Shown: piece by piece, positions 23,375 through 35,770 of the stretch | Layout: the number at the start of each line of letters is the position of its first letter | Numbering within the stretch: the stretch's first letter is position 1 | Origin: Rhizophagus clarus | Lineage: Eukaryota > Glomeromycota > Glomeromycetes > Glomerales > Glomeraceae | Assembly: GCA_015698045.1 (NCBI GenBank) | Contig: BLAL01000037.1 | Coordinates: forward strand, 682,001 to 746,000 | Direction: 5' to 3' | DNA length: 64,000 nt | Position numbers and translations under genes: made by a program | Notes under the pieces: model-generated | What the model was told of the DNA's origin: nothing | What the model saw: only the letters and a program-made list of their open reading frames with translations | Databases searched by the model: none

Positions 23375-24298
23375 TATCCCTCATCTGTAATACAGGCAAA
23401 TTTGTCTGTGAATTTTTTGGGCTTAAATTACTATATAACAAATGTATTAAATATAGCAAAAATTGATAAAATATTACACTACAAGCCTTTATCTGTAATG
23501 CTTTCAATTTTGGTTGCAAGATTTGAGATATTTAAATTTTTATATAATAAGCAAAATTTTCAATTAATATTTTCACAAATATTTCGCAGGCAAATTTACC
23601 TGCGAAGTTTTTAAATCAGTTTTTATAAGTTTTTACTTAAATCTTCATATAAAAGTCAACAAAAATATTTATTTACGAGTATGTAAAAAGATTTGATTTG
23701 TGTAATTTATTACAAAATTGCAGGCAAATTTGCATGTGAAACCTGTTAATCTACAGCAATTTCTGTAATACGCAAAATTTTATTAAGTAATAACGTGACC
23801 AAATTCACAGATTTTTTTTTTACTTTTAATTCTATTTAAATTATATTTTCTTAAAAAACTTTTTTTTTAATTTTTGTGTTTACTTTTTGTTAAAATATTA
23901 ATTTTTTCTTAATATCAAATATTTAATTTTTTGCTTATATTTTGTTTTTTATTTAAACACCTCTTTTTTACATCATTCTTGGCTGGATAATTTATTGGAA
24001 TATTTTTAATAACCATTTAAATTATCCACTAAAAGAAATTTATAAGTCAACAAAAAAATTTTATAAATTTAAATTTTGAAAATTATGAATAATAATAACT
24101 TTAGCTTATAGGCAACTTTTATTTACATTTATTTAGATAAAGTAAAAAATGTCATAAGCATGAAGTTCAAAATTTAAGCTATTCAAAAATATATAATTTG
24201 TTATAAACCGCAATACACATTAAATATTTAGATAATAACTGAAAATTCAGAATTTTCATAGACAAATATGCCTGCAAGGGTCTACAGATGAAGGGATA
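23375..24298. mobile_element. ~925-bp TIR element, copy A (non-autonomous)
   Basis: The inverted ends TATCCCTCATCTGTA...GCAAATTTGTCT and the reverse complement of 24252-24298 match over ~40 bases. The interior is nearly the same as copy B (40270-41202) in the same orientation, for example TAAATATAGCAAAAATTG and AAGCCTTTATCTGTAATGCT. The near-palindrome CGCAGGCAAATTTACCTGCG is internal at 23587, and degenerate versions sit at both ends. No real open frame. Confidence 0.7.
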
Positions 24299-26096
24299 AA
24301 TCTTAAACAAAACATAAAACTTTTATAGTGTATTATTTAGGTATTTAAGAATTAATTCATAATCTACCAGTAAACCATAAAATTTTAATTAGTAATAATA
24401 GGTGAAAGTTATATATAATTTTATTAGTAATGTAGAATTTGCAGTTCCAGCAATGCAAGGTACAAATTTTTTAAATATAATGTAAAACTTAACTTTATAG
24501 GCATATAATATGCTATTTGACTATCTTTTTACCAAAAGTCTGGTAAATTTTTTAAGCATTAAAAAACACTTTACTAAGAGCTAAAATATTAAATTTAAAA
24601 AAAATCAAAACTTGAAAATTTAAAAATATTTAAGAATAACTTATTATCCAATGATTGTAAAAGGATGAAATTTAGTTTATTAGATTTCTCTTGTCAAGAT
24701 GCATTTAATAGTAGTAATTACATGTCTCTGGAATCAATAAAAAGGCAAGTTACTTTTCTGACATTATAGATTCTAAATTATCAATAAAATATTATATATA
24801 TTTATCACTGCCAAATTTTATAATTTACTGGCAGATTGCAAATTAATAATTAAAATAAACTATAATAATTTTTGATAATCTAAAAGTTATTAATAAATAA
24901 ATATTTGCAATTATTAATATAAATAATATTATTATTTAATTTAGTATAAAAATTTAAAGTACAATAATTTTAGATGGATGTTTGAATTAATGTTTGTTAG
25001 GAGTACTATATATAGAATAAAAGTGATTATAGCCTAGTCCTATTTTATCTAATAAATACATGTATGTTTTTAATATCTTAAAAAAAAAAAAATAAAATAA
25101 AATACAATAACTTTACAATATTAATCTAAATGAATTTATAACTATTTGAATCCTTTTATTAGAACTAATCTAATAATATATAATCTATTAAAATCTAATT
25201 ATCATATCTTAAAATTGTAAATTATAAATTTTTATATTATTCATTAATTATAAAAATTCATATAAATTAATATAATTTCAATTAATTTTAAATAATTTTA
25301 CTCTTAAAATAAATAAATTAAAAATTGTTTTAATTTTATATATTAACTAAATGGTATTTTTTTTAATATAAATAAATCAAATAAATGATTAATAAATAAT
25401 TAGTAAATAATTAGTAATAATGTAACAATATAAAGATATCTATTTTATTATAATTAATAAAATAATAATAAAAAATCCTATTTATTAATCCAAAAATATA
25501 ATTTTAATATTTATTATAATTTTAAGAAGTATTTATTATTAATTTGATTTTCATAATAAATATAATTTTTCAAAGATTTATTTTAAAAATTAATTTTAAA
25601 TCCATTACAAATCATATATTAAAAGATAAGATTTTATTTAATAAATTCATTTATTTATCTTAATTATATAAATAAAATAAAAAATTAAGCAAAATATTAT
25701 CTAATTTACTATTATTATTTATGTAAAGTAATTATAAAATAAATTAATTATTGTTTACTACCTTCTTAAAATATATTTTTATTATTATTAATTGATTTTT
25801 TTATTTTTATAAAATATAAATATTTCAAAAAAAACAAATATATTATTATATATTAATATTTTAATTTTTATTAAGAAAATTATAATTATCAATATATATT
25901 AAATTAATGTAAAAAATTGTAATTTTACTTAATATTTATTATATACTTTATATTAAATATTTAGTATAAATGTATAATAAATCTAATAAATTAAAATATT
26001 GTATTTTTGATATATTGTAAAAATTATTAAATAATAATTTTTTAAATATTTAATAAAATAGAATACTATAAAAATGAAATATAATAATAAGGATTA
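24299..26096. other. Gene-free, extremely AT-rich DNA
   Basis: About 1.8 kb consisting almost only of A and T, especially 24900-26090, with no sustained open frame. It ends at the TA target site of the pogo element. It may be decayed transposon DNA. Confidence 0.4.
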
Positions 26097-28152
26097 CCAT
26101 AAAATCTCAAATTTAAGCACCCCTTTTTTACAATCACGTGATTATAAAAATTGGTAGGGGTGTTTAATTTTGATTTATTATAGATCTTTGATCAGCATTA
26201 CATGCTTCTATCTCCTAAAAAAAAAATTTTTTTACGCGTTTATATTAATAGAGATTTAAAATATTTTTTATTGAAAATGACACAGAAAAAAGTAGGTATA
26301 AGACAACGTATATCATATTCACTTAAAGAAAAACTAGTAGTAGTTAAGTACGCTCAAGAAAATGGAAGAAATGCTGCGGCAAAGCATTTTAATTTAGATG
26401 CTCCAATGGTAGGAAGATGGATAAAACAAAGTAGTAGTTGGGAAGAGAAAAACAAAAAAAAGAAACGTGCTGGAACTCCAGGAAGAAAAGCTTTTTATCC
26501 TGAAGCAGAAAAGTTTTTGTATAACTGGATAATTGAACAAAGAAAAAAAGGGTTTGCTGTTAATTATATTTCAATGAGATTACAAATGTGTAAAATTCTC
26601 AAAGAACCTGTGATTCAAGCATTATATCCAGCAGGAGAGTATGAATTTCAAGGGAATCTATCTTGGATTAATTCTTTTATGAAACGATTTGGTTTGTCAT
26701 TAAGAAGAAAAACTAAAATTTCACAAAAACTGCCTGAAGATATAGAACAAAAATTGGATGAATTTTGACAGTTTGTTATAAGGCTGAGAACACAATATAA
26801 TTTTGATTTGAATAACATTTTCAATATAGACGAAACCCCTGTGTGGTCTGATATGGTAGGAAACATGACGGTTAATAATAAAGGTGATAAAACAGTACAT
26901 ATTCGTACTACTGGGAATGATAAAAATCATTTTACCGTAGTTTTAACTTGTTCAGCAGGTATTAAATTTTATTTTTTTATATATATTTATTCAAATCTAA
27001 TAAATTTATTATAATTACTTATTAGATGGCACGAAATATCCACCAATTTGTATTTTCAAGGGTAAACAACTTCCTCAAGGTGAAGTTATTCCAAAAGGTG
27101 TTATTTGCTGGTTCCAAGATAATGGATGGATGACCTCAGATTTAATGAAAAATTATATAGATTTTTTGTTTAGGATTCAGATGTCAGAAAATTTATCAAA
27201 AGAATCTGCCATGATAGTTTATGATTCTTTTCGTGGTCATTTAAAGAAAAGTGTTAAAATTAAATTTAAGCAACATAATTTTCATTTAGCTGTTATCCCT
27301 GCGGGATTAACTAGTGTATGTCAACCATTGGATGTATCAATAAACAAACCTTTTAAAGATAATTTACGAAAAGAATGGCATGAATGGATGAGTAGAGGTG
27401 GTTCAGGTGTAACCGCAGCAGGTAACTTAAAAAGAGCAAGAATTAGCAATGTATACGGATGGGTCAAAAGATCTTGGGATGCTGTTTCAGATCAAATAAT
27501 TTTCAATTCATTTAAAAAGTGTTCTATCTCAAATTTGTTAGATGGATCAGAGAATGATATGGTCTATGAAGAAATCGATAAATTGATTGCAGAGTATGAA
27601 AAAGAAAATTTAGAAGAGTTTGATGATGATGTTGAAATTGTTAGCAATTAAATAGTAATTTGATTTAAATAATTCAAATAAAAAATTTCCTACATAAAGT
27701 TCTTTTTCATGTATTCTTAGTAAGGTTAATGGCCGAAATTTTCTGCATAATTTTAAGTTTTAATGTCACATCTAAAAATAAAAGAAAAAAAAAAGTTAAA
27801 AATACTTAAATTTTTTTTAAAATACGCTTGTTTGCCATTACTTACCTTTAACAGGCTATCTAAGAAGTCCAATATATTCACAAAAAGAAAAGAAATACTG
27901 AAATATTTCTTAACTCATACTCTTTCCTTTTAAATTAATTTTAGTATTTTACCCATTCGTTTTATAAACTCAAAAATTTTTTTTTCATTTTTTTTTTAAA
28001 AAAAAAATTTATTTAATCTGACGCTCACATTTTATTTTTGGTATAAGGGGTGCTTAAATTCAGGGGTGTTTAATTTTAGTTTATGCGAACATTGCAGCGA
28101 AAGTGATGGAGATGCTTAAATTTGGTAGGTGCTTAAATTCGAGATTTTACGG
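26097..28152 (+). mobile_element. pogo-type DNA transposon (2056 bp)
   Basis: The terminal inverted repeats are 27 bases with two differences: left CCATAAAATCTCAAATTTAA, right (reverse complement) CCGTAAAATCTCGAATTTAA. TA target duplications lie at 26095-26096 and 28153-28154. Subterminal copies of GGGGTGxTTAAATT occur at both ends (26118 and 26155; 28048 and 28061), consistent with transposase-binding repeats. It encloses one transposase gene with one intron. The low divergence of the ends suggests a fairly recent insertion. Confidence 0.9.
26277..27651 (+). pseudogene. pogo/Tigger-like DDE transposase with one internal TGA
   Basis: Exons 26277-26958 and 27026-27651 join in frame to 435 sense-plus-stop codons. 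An N-terminal helix-turn-helix (SLKEKLVVVKYAQENGRNAA...GRWIKQ) is followed by a CENP-B-type HTH (EAEKFLYNWI...MRLQMCKIL) and FGLSLRRKTKISQKLP. The DDE catalytic region has IDETPVW (Asp185), VYDSFRGH (Asp294) and QPLDVSINKPFK (Asp330), with 35 residues between the last two Asp. The single defect is TGA at codon 164 (26766-26768), with the same frame continuing at once. The start is the Met at 26277; a longer frame from 26202 adds only a Lys-rich run. Transposases of this class cut and paste at TA. As it stands the gene is inactive unless the TGA is read through. Confidence 0.85.
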
Positions 28153-28552
28153 TATATGAAATGAATTTATAATATATTAACAATTTTTTTATTAAAATTA
28201 TAAGCATATACTTATTTATTTTTTATTATTATAGGTTTAAAATTAATTTATTATATAAAAATTCTCTTATAAAACTTATATAAATAAAAATAAAAATAAA
28301 AATAAAATTTTACTTATTACTAATAAAGGTTACTATAAAAAAATAATAATTTATTAATAATTTTTACTTTATTTTTAATTTAATTTTATTGATTAGGTAA
28401 TTTAAAAAAAAAAAAATTAAAATAAAACTTTATTTTTAAATATAATTTATTTATTAATATATAGTAGAATTTTTAAGTTATTTTATATATAATTTTTACT
28501 TTAAGCTTATAAATAACTTATTTTAAAATTAAACAAGTCTTATAAAATACTG

Positions 28553-28585
<33 letters not shown>

Positions 28586-30825
28586 TAAATTATTAGAATA
28601 TAAAAAATTTATAAATAATAAAAAATAAATTAACTATAAAAATAATTTAATATTAGAACAAAATCACAAATAATATATATATATAAATTATATTAAAATC
28701 CCAAATTTTTACTATAATTAATAAGTAAATTATTTTAAATTCTATTAAGTAAAATTTTATTATAACATTAAAAATTTTATATTATTAAACAATTTATTTT
28801 ATAATAATATATATAAAAATATTTATAAATAACTTATAAATTTACATTTATAATATAATTTATTATAAAAATTAAAATATAAATAAATTTTAATATGATA
28901 AATAATTTAATTTAAATACTCAAAATATTAAAAATTTAAAATTAATACTATTATAAAAACATTAATTTTTCAATAAATATTATACCTAGAATTATAAAGA
29001 ATAAAATATAATTATTTTTAATTTTCTAAACAATTTTACTTAAACACAAGAAATTGATTTTATTTAACCAAAATAATAAATTAAGTTTTAAACTTACAAA
29101 TTATCACTGTTTTTAAATTAGTGTAATCAGGTGATTTGCCAATCAATTAAAATTAAAATATTGAAAACACTGAAACAACTAAAAACAATTAATTTATCAA
29201 AAATATTACTGGTTTATACTATTATAAATACATCAAAAGCCCATTTTTATAACTATTTCTTTTAAAAAAACATTAAACTTAACACTGATTTTGGTCTTCT
29301 ATATTATACTTACAAGATGTTTTACAATGTTTTTTTTTATTTATTAAAACTAAAGATCTAAATAAAAAAATAATTAGAAACAAAAAAAAAGGAAAAAAAA
29401 TAATAAAATAAAAAAAATATTATCTAATACTTAGTAAGGATCCTCTAGAATCGTTAGGAGTTAGTTTTAAAATTGGCTTTTAAGAATCAGTTTTCAGGAA
29501 TTGGTTTATAAGCTAAAACAAAAACAAAAAGTGAACAATAAAAAAATTATTAATGATATTATGTAATGGTAGCCTAAAGTTATACAAATCAAATAATAGT
29601 TATAGTTTTCATTGTAAATGCAATTTTATTTTTGTAATCTTTAAATTAATTTTTTATTTATTATAAATTAGTTACCAATTACAATAATTCAAAAATAGCA
29701 ATAAATAATCAATAAAAAATTAAAAATACGAAATTTACATATACTTTATAAAATAAATGTGTATCATACAAGAGGTAATATAGCATAATAGTAATATCAC
29801 GTAATTTATGTGATTTGTATTTATTTATCAGCTAGATCATCTTTTTTTAAATACACTCTTTCTTATCTAAACAAATATACTAAAATGTTTTAAAGTAAGT
29901 TTTTTTTTCTTTTTATTTTACTTTTTATACTTTTACTTCTTATACTTTTTTCTTTACTAACTTTATTTTATTTTTTAGAACTTTTAGCTTCTTTAGTTTT
30001 ACAATTAAGGTATATTCAATATTATATATATAACTCTAATTTCATGTTTCTTCTTATTTTTAAATTATTCTTATATTCTATTTATTGCTTATATTTCATA
30101 TTTCATTTTTTTTAGGTCTTTTAATTCTTCTTTGCAGTTAGAGTATACTACTTTTTTTTTATTTTTGTTTGTTAATTATATATATATTCTATTCACTACT
30201 AACTATTTCATCTTTTGTCTTATGAATTTGATTTTACTTGATTCTTATTTCCCTTTGCTTATTATTCTTCTTTTATCTTACTTTTTTGTCTTATTTTTCC
30301 AACCTTTTTTCATTTTTTATTCTCTTTTTTATTTTTTCTTTATTTATTTTATTACATTTTACCTCATTATTATTTATTTTATTTCCTTTTGCTTTATTTT
30401 TATTTATTTTATTACTTAGTATTTAACTTGAATATTTAATTTGCAAATAAAATTTTATTACATAAATTTGAATGAATATTTTTTTGCAAAAAAATTTATT
30501 ATTTATCATAATATTAAAAAAATTAGCCAATTAAAAAATTTAAATTAAATTATGTAACAAAAATAGAAGATTTAAGTATTATATGGGAAGTATATGAGAT
30601 TTAAGCTATACTTCTTCATAAATTAATTATGGTTTCAGCATTATGTCTATAAAAATCTACCATAATTAATTTTAACATAGAATTTTTTGTTTGACATAAT
30701 GCTGTATTATTATTGCCATATTATTATTATAGTCACAAATCTACTAAAATGCTGAATTGTCAGAATATTTTAATTGGCTGATCAACAATTAAAAAAAAAA
30801 TATATTTTTTTATAAAATAATGTGA
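28153..30825. other. Gene-free AT-rich DNA with exon-like patches
   Basis: No intact gene. At 29880-30150 there are alternating GTAAGT-like and TTTTTTTAG motifs around short segments (for instance TTTTTTAG then AACTTTTAGCTTC at 29976). This resembles the splice-like arrays further right. The open frames at 30132-30426 are poly-pyrimidine and are not accepted. Confidence 0.35.
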
Positions 30826-31545
30826 GACTCTGGACTTGATTGAAAATAAAGACCGCTGGTAAGTATTTTTATTTTTTTTAGTTTTCTTTATATAAGAATG
30901 TTTATTAATATTTTTTTACTTCTTTTTTTTGTAGATTTTAGCCTGAAACTTGGAAATAGAAACCATTGGTAAATATTTTTAAAGGAAAAGTGAGAGGTTT
31001 AGTTTTTCTTTATGTAAAAACATTTATTAATATTCTTTTACTTTTTTTTTTTTTGTAAATTTTAGCCTGGAACTTGGAAATAAAGACCAGTAAGTATTTT
31101 TAAAGGGAAAGTAAGATTTTTTTAGTTTTTCTTTATATAAGAACATTTATTAATGTTCTTTTACTTCTTTTTCTTTTGTAGATTTCAGCCTGAAACTTGA
31201 AAATAGAGATTGGTAAGTATTTTTAAAGGAGAAGTAGGTTTTTTTATATAAGAACATTTATTAATATTCTTTTATTTCTTTTTCTTTTGTAAATTTTAGT
31301 CTGGAATTTGAAAATGAAAACTGGTAAGTATTTTTAGAGAAGTGAAGTTTTTTAGTTTTTCTTTATATAAGAAAATTTATTAACATTCTTTTACTTCTTT
31401 TTCTTTTATTAATTTCAGTCTGAAACTTGAAAATGAAAATTGGTGAGTATTTTTAAAGGAGAAGTAAGATTTTTTTGGTTTTTCTTTATGTAAAAATGTT
31501 TATTAACATTCTTTTACTTATTTTTTTTTTGTAGTTCTGGTCTGA
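30826..31545 (+). repeat. Tandem array of ~115-bp splice-like micro-exon units
   Basis: Six to seven units follow one another. Each has a T-rich tract ending in GTAGATTTTAG or similar, a ~25-30-base segment (CCTGAAACTTGGAAATAGA...), then GGTAAGTATTTTTAAAG and TTTCTTTATATAAGAACATT. The short segment begins just after AG and ends at GTAAGT in nearly every unit, so each looks like a tiny exon between consensus splice sites. The segments are too short to say what they encode. Confidence 0.65.
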
Positions 31546-32269
31546 AATTTTTGAATTTGACTATTACGACTATTATAATACATTATAGCTATTATAATGC
31601 ATTATAGCTACCATAATGCTTTATAACTCTCAAAATTCTGTCAAAATAATTACAGTTATATCAATTCAGATTTGGCATAGCTGCCATATATTTTGGTATT
31701 CTAAGAATCTAATTCGCAGAGAAGTATAATTTAAGCATCATATAAGAGTACTAGATATAAATTTACCTTACTTTATAAATATTAGATCAATCATTCTAAA
31801 ATTTTCATTATAAATAAATTCAATTTCACTAAATAACTTTACTTAAAATAAAAAAATAGCTTTATTTGATTAAAATAGTAAAATTATATTCTGAAGTTGC
31901 AAAATAGTTTTTGCAAAAAAATTGATAATACAAAAATAGCAAAAGATTAGATTAATCATTATAAAAATTTATATTTAAGTAGATTTAATTTTACTAAATA
32001 ATTTTACTAAAGCATGAAAAGGTGATTTCATTTGATCAAAATAATGTAATTATATTCTAAAGTTAAAAAAGAAAATAAATTTTTTGGAATTAGTATATAT
32101 ATAAATTTTTTAAAATTTTATATATATTTATTTACTTTAAAGAAAATTTATTTCTCACCTGAGTGATTTCTCATTCCCTATCATCAGTATCATGTATAAA
32201 TATTTTAATTGACTAATGTAATTTTACAATTACATCATACTGACCAGTTATTTGTTTACATCTATTTTT

Positions 32270-33640
32270 CTTTTTCAATTAGCTTTTGGTCTTGCATTAA
32301 AAAATTAATATTTTTTATTTTTCTTGTTTTTACTTCTTTTCTTTTGTTTCCTAATTTCTTTCACTTTTCCTTCTTAAACCTTTATTAAGTTTTTCTGGTT
32401 TTTATATTAAAAATACATTATTTTTTTTTTTTGTTTCTAATTTTTTTTTCTAACTTTATTTTATTACTTCTTTTCTTTTATTTTTATAGGTTTTGGCTTT
32501 TTTTTTTTTTAGATTTTGGCTACTCCTGACTTTCTCTTTTTTTAGGTTTACCAAAACTCTTTGAGAGAGAAGATGGATGCTTAGCTTTATTTTTTTTTTA
32601 TTATATTCTCTTGTTCTTATATTCATTACCATTACTAACAATAGTCTTTCATTATTTTTTCTTTTTCATCTTCATTTTATCTTTGATTTTAATGCTCTTT
32701 TATTTTTATTCTTTTTCTCTTTCATTTTTTACTTTTTTATTCTTTTTTTCTTTCATTTTTTTCCCTTATTTTTATTTTTATTTTCTTTTCTATCTGTTTC
32801 TTTTGTTTTTCCATTTTTGTTTTCTTTTTTTTTTACTTTCTCCCTCCATTTTTCCATCTGTTTTCCTTCTCTTTTCCTTTCACCTTTTTTTTTGTTCTTT
32901 TTATCTTTTATCTTCTCTTTTGCAATATATTTTTTTAGGTTTTCTGAAACTTTTCAAAAATAGGATGGGTATTTCGCTTTTATTTCTTTTTTTTTATTAT
33001 AACTCTTTCTTCGTTACTAAAAAATTATTTTTTTCTGTTTTTTTTTATATTCATTTTATTTTTGATTTTGTTCCCTTTCTTCTTTAATTTTCCCTTTCAT
33101 TTTTTCTTTTTCATTTCCTTTTCTTTTTCTTTCTATTTTATTTTTATTTTTGTTTTTTTTCCTTTATTTTCATTTTTATTTCCTACTCTTTATTTTTTTT
33201 GTTTTCTCTTTTTATTTTTTTTTTTCCTTCTATTTTTCTATCTATTTTTCTTTCCTTTCTTTTCGTCTTCTATTTTTTTTTTGTTTTCCTTTTTATTATT
33301 ATTTTATATTACAAAATTATAATAGTAATTTTATTATTTATAACACATTTTTTTAGATTTTCTGGATTTTTTCAAAATAAATGGATATTCTATTTCATTT
33401 TTTTTTTTACTATATTCCTTTATTTTTATTACTAACAAAATTTTTTCTTTCATCTTCTCTTTTTGTTTTATTTTTGATTTTATTTTTTTTACCTTTTTTT
33501 TATTTTATTTTTATTTTTATTTTATTTTCCTCTTTGTTTTTTTTATTTTCTTCTTTTTTATTATCTTCCTCTTATTTTTTCTTTTATTTTAATTTTTGAT
33601 CCTTTCTCTTTTCATTTTTTCTTTGTATTAATTTTTTAAG
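32270..33640. repeat. Polypyrimidine tract with ~410-bp repeats
   Basis: The plus strand is almost entirely T and C for 1.35 kb. TTTTTTTAGGTTTTCTGAAAC-type segments ending in ATGGxTA recur near 32540, 32935 and 33350, a spacing of about 400-415 bp, again with an acceptor-like AG before each segment. Long Phe/Leu/Ser open frames here come from the composition and I reject them as genes. Confidence 0.55.
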
Positions 33641-35556
33641 TAAATTTATTTAATACACCCTGCGTTGTACGCATCCCCTATCACGTGATAAATTTTATTG
33701 GCTGCAGTTTAATTTAGATTATTGTTAAGAATCTAATAAATTTAATAGTATGCAAATCTTTATTACATAATCTCACAATTAATTTTAAAATAATTAGCTA
33801 AAATTTATTGTAAATTTCAATATTGTGTACTTATGTTGATCAGCTAATTTATAAGAATATTGTCTGGTCAATGTATCGCAATAATTTTCTATACAAAAAA
33901 AATAATAAAATTTATTATCTTTATTCCTTTAAACTCTGTTTATCAAAGGTAATATTTTTTTACAATTATTTATCTTTAACATAACTAGTAATGATAATAA
34001 TGATACAAAAAAGAGAAGCCTAACAATTATGATAATAAGACAGAGAAATAATGGAAATAATATTAGAAACAAATAATTGAAGATAATGAAAATGATAGGA
34101 AACAAAAAATATAGTAAAAAAAAAGAAAGATAGTAAACAGGATTAAAAACAAAAGAAAATAGGGACAAAATAAAAGAAAATAAAAATGAAAATAAAAAGA
34201 TAATGGAAGGGCAAAAAGAAGAAAAGATGACAAGAAGGGGACAAAAAAAATGAAAGGATGATAAAAAGGAGATGAATAAATTGAAAGGATGATGAAAAAC
34301 AAAGAGATAATAAGAAAGGAATGAAAAAATGAAAAGATGACAAGAATAAAATGATGATAAAGACAAAACAATGATAAGAACAAAATGATGGGGATGAAAT
34401 GATAATTAATGATGAAAACAAAATGATAATTGATGGTAAAGACAAAATGATAATTGGTGATAAGAACGGATGAAACAATAATTAATGATAAAGACAGACA
34501 AAATGGTAATAAGGATGAAACGATTATAAGAATAAAAGGAAAAAGAGACGATAATGAAAAAGAAGAAAGTGAATGAAAATGAAAGAAAAGGGAAATAAAT
34601 TAATGAAAGATAAACCATAAAAAGAAGAAAAAATAATTAGTAAAAATGAAATATAAAAACAAAATTGAAAAAAATAAGAAAAAATGCCATACATGGTTTG
34701 CAAAACTAAATGATGATGATGAAATGAAATTGATGATGAGGATGAAATGATAATTAATGATAAAGACAAAATGATAATTGGTGATGAGGACAGATGTATG
34801 AAACAATAATCGATGATAAAGACAGACAAAACAATAATTGATGATAAAGACGAAATGATAATTGATGATGAAGACAAAACAATGATTGATGAGGATGAAA
34901 CAAAGATGAGGACAAAATGGTAATAAGGATGAAATGATTATGAGAATGAAAGGAAAAAGAAGTGATAATAAAAAAGAAGAAAGTGAATGAAAAAGAAAAG
35001 AAAAGGAGAATAAATTAACGAAAGATAAATCATAAAAAGAAGAAAAAATAGTTAATAAAAATGAAATATGAAAACAAAATTGAAAAAAGATAAGAAAAAA
35101 ATGCCATACCTGGAACGCCCTTAAAGTCATCTGGAAATAAAAAGGTAAAGGTTGTTTCTTTTTTTTTCGTTAATCTCATTTAAAAATATTTCCTAATGTT
35201 CCTCTATTGTCTTTTTTTTATAGAAGCACCCTCTAGAGACTTCTGAAGATAAAAAGGTAGGGTTTATTTCTTTTTTTTTGTTAATTTTATTTAAGAACAT
35301 TTCTAACATTTTTTTATTAGTTTTTTTTATAGGAACGCCTCTTGGAGACAAAATGAACTTCTGGAGATGAAGGATAATGAAAAAAGCAATAGAAATAATA
35401 AAATAATAAGAAAACCTCAGTTTATTAAAAATAAAATAATAAAATAATAAAAAGTTGCAATGGCTTAAAATTATTTTGATTATTTGATAAATAAATAAAA
35501 ACAATTAAACACATGATAAGGGTGCGTTATAATGCAGGGGTGTATTAAATAAATTA
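33641..35556. mobile_element. 1.9-kb TIR element with purine-rich interior
   Basis: The left end TAAATTTATTTAATACACCC...TATCACGTG matches the reverse complement of 35509-35556 (TAATTTATTTAATACACCCC...TATCATGTG) over about 48 bases. The interior plus strand is strongly purine-rich, with tandem GATAAAGACAAAATGATAAT-type units at 34370-34520 and 34720-34935. Two splice-like short segments follow at 35110-35360 (TTTTTTTATAG before GAACGCC or AAGCACC, then AAAGGTA). No transposase was found. Confidence 0.6.
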
Positions 35557-35770
35557 TTTCTAATTTTTTTTCTCTTTACCTTTTCATTTTCCCTTTCATT
35601 TCTGTTCTCCTTCTTTTTGTTTTAATTTTGTTCTCTTTTATTTCTTTGTCCTCTTCCTTTCATTTTTTTCTTTTCATCAAACATATTGTTATTTCACTCT
35701 TTTTGATCTTGTCTTTTTTTTCATTTATTTTATTTTTGTTTTAATACTTTTCACATTTTGTCATTATTAT

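Noticed and set aside
26690..26768. Possible intron removing the TGA in the pogo transposase (GTTTGT...TTTTGACAG)
   Set aside because: It would also remove the conserved SLRRKTKISQKLP segment, so a nonsense codon is the better explanation.
30132..33599. Many Phe/Leu/Ser-rich open frames that look like membrane proteins
   Set aside because: They come from long T/C-rich DNA with no codon structure and overlap each other in several frames.
33929..35130. Minus-strand Ser/Phe/Ile-rich frames
   Set aside because: These are polypurine repeat DNA read from the other strand.
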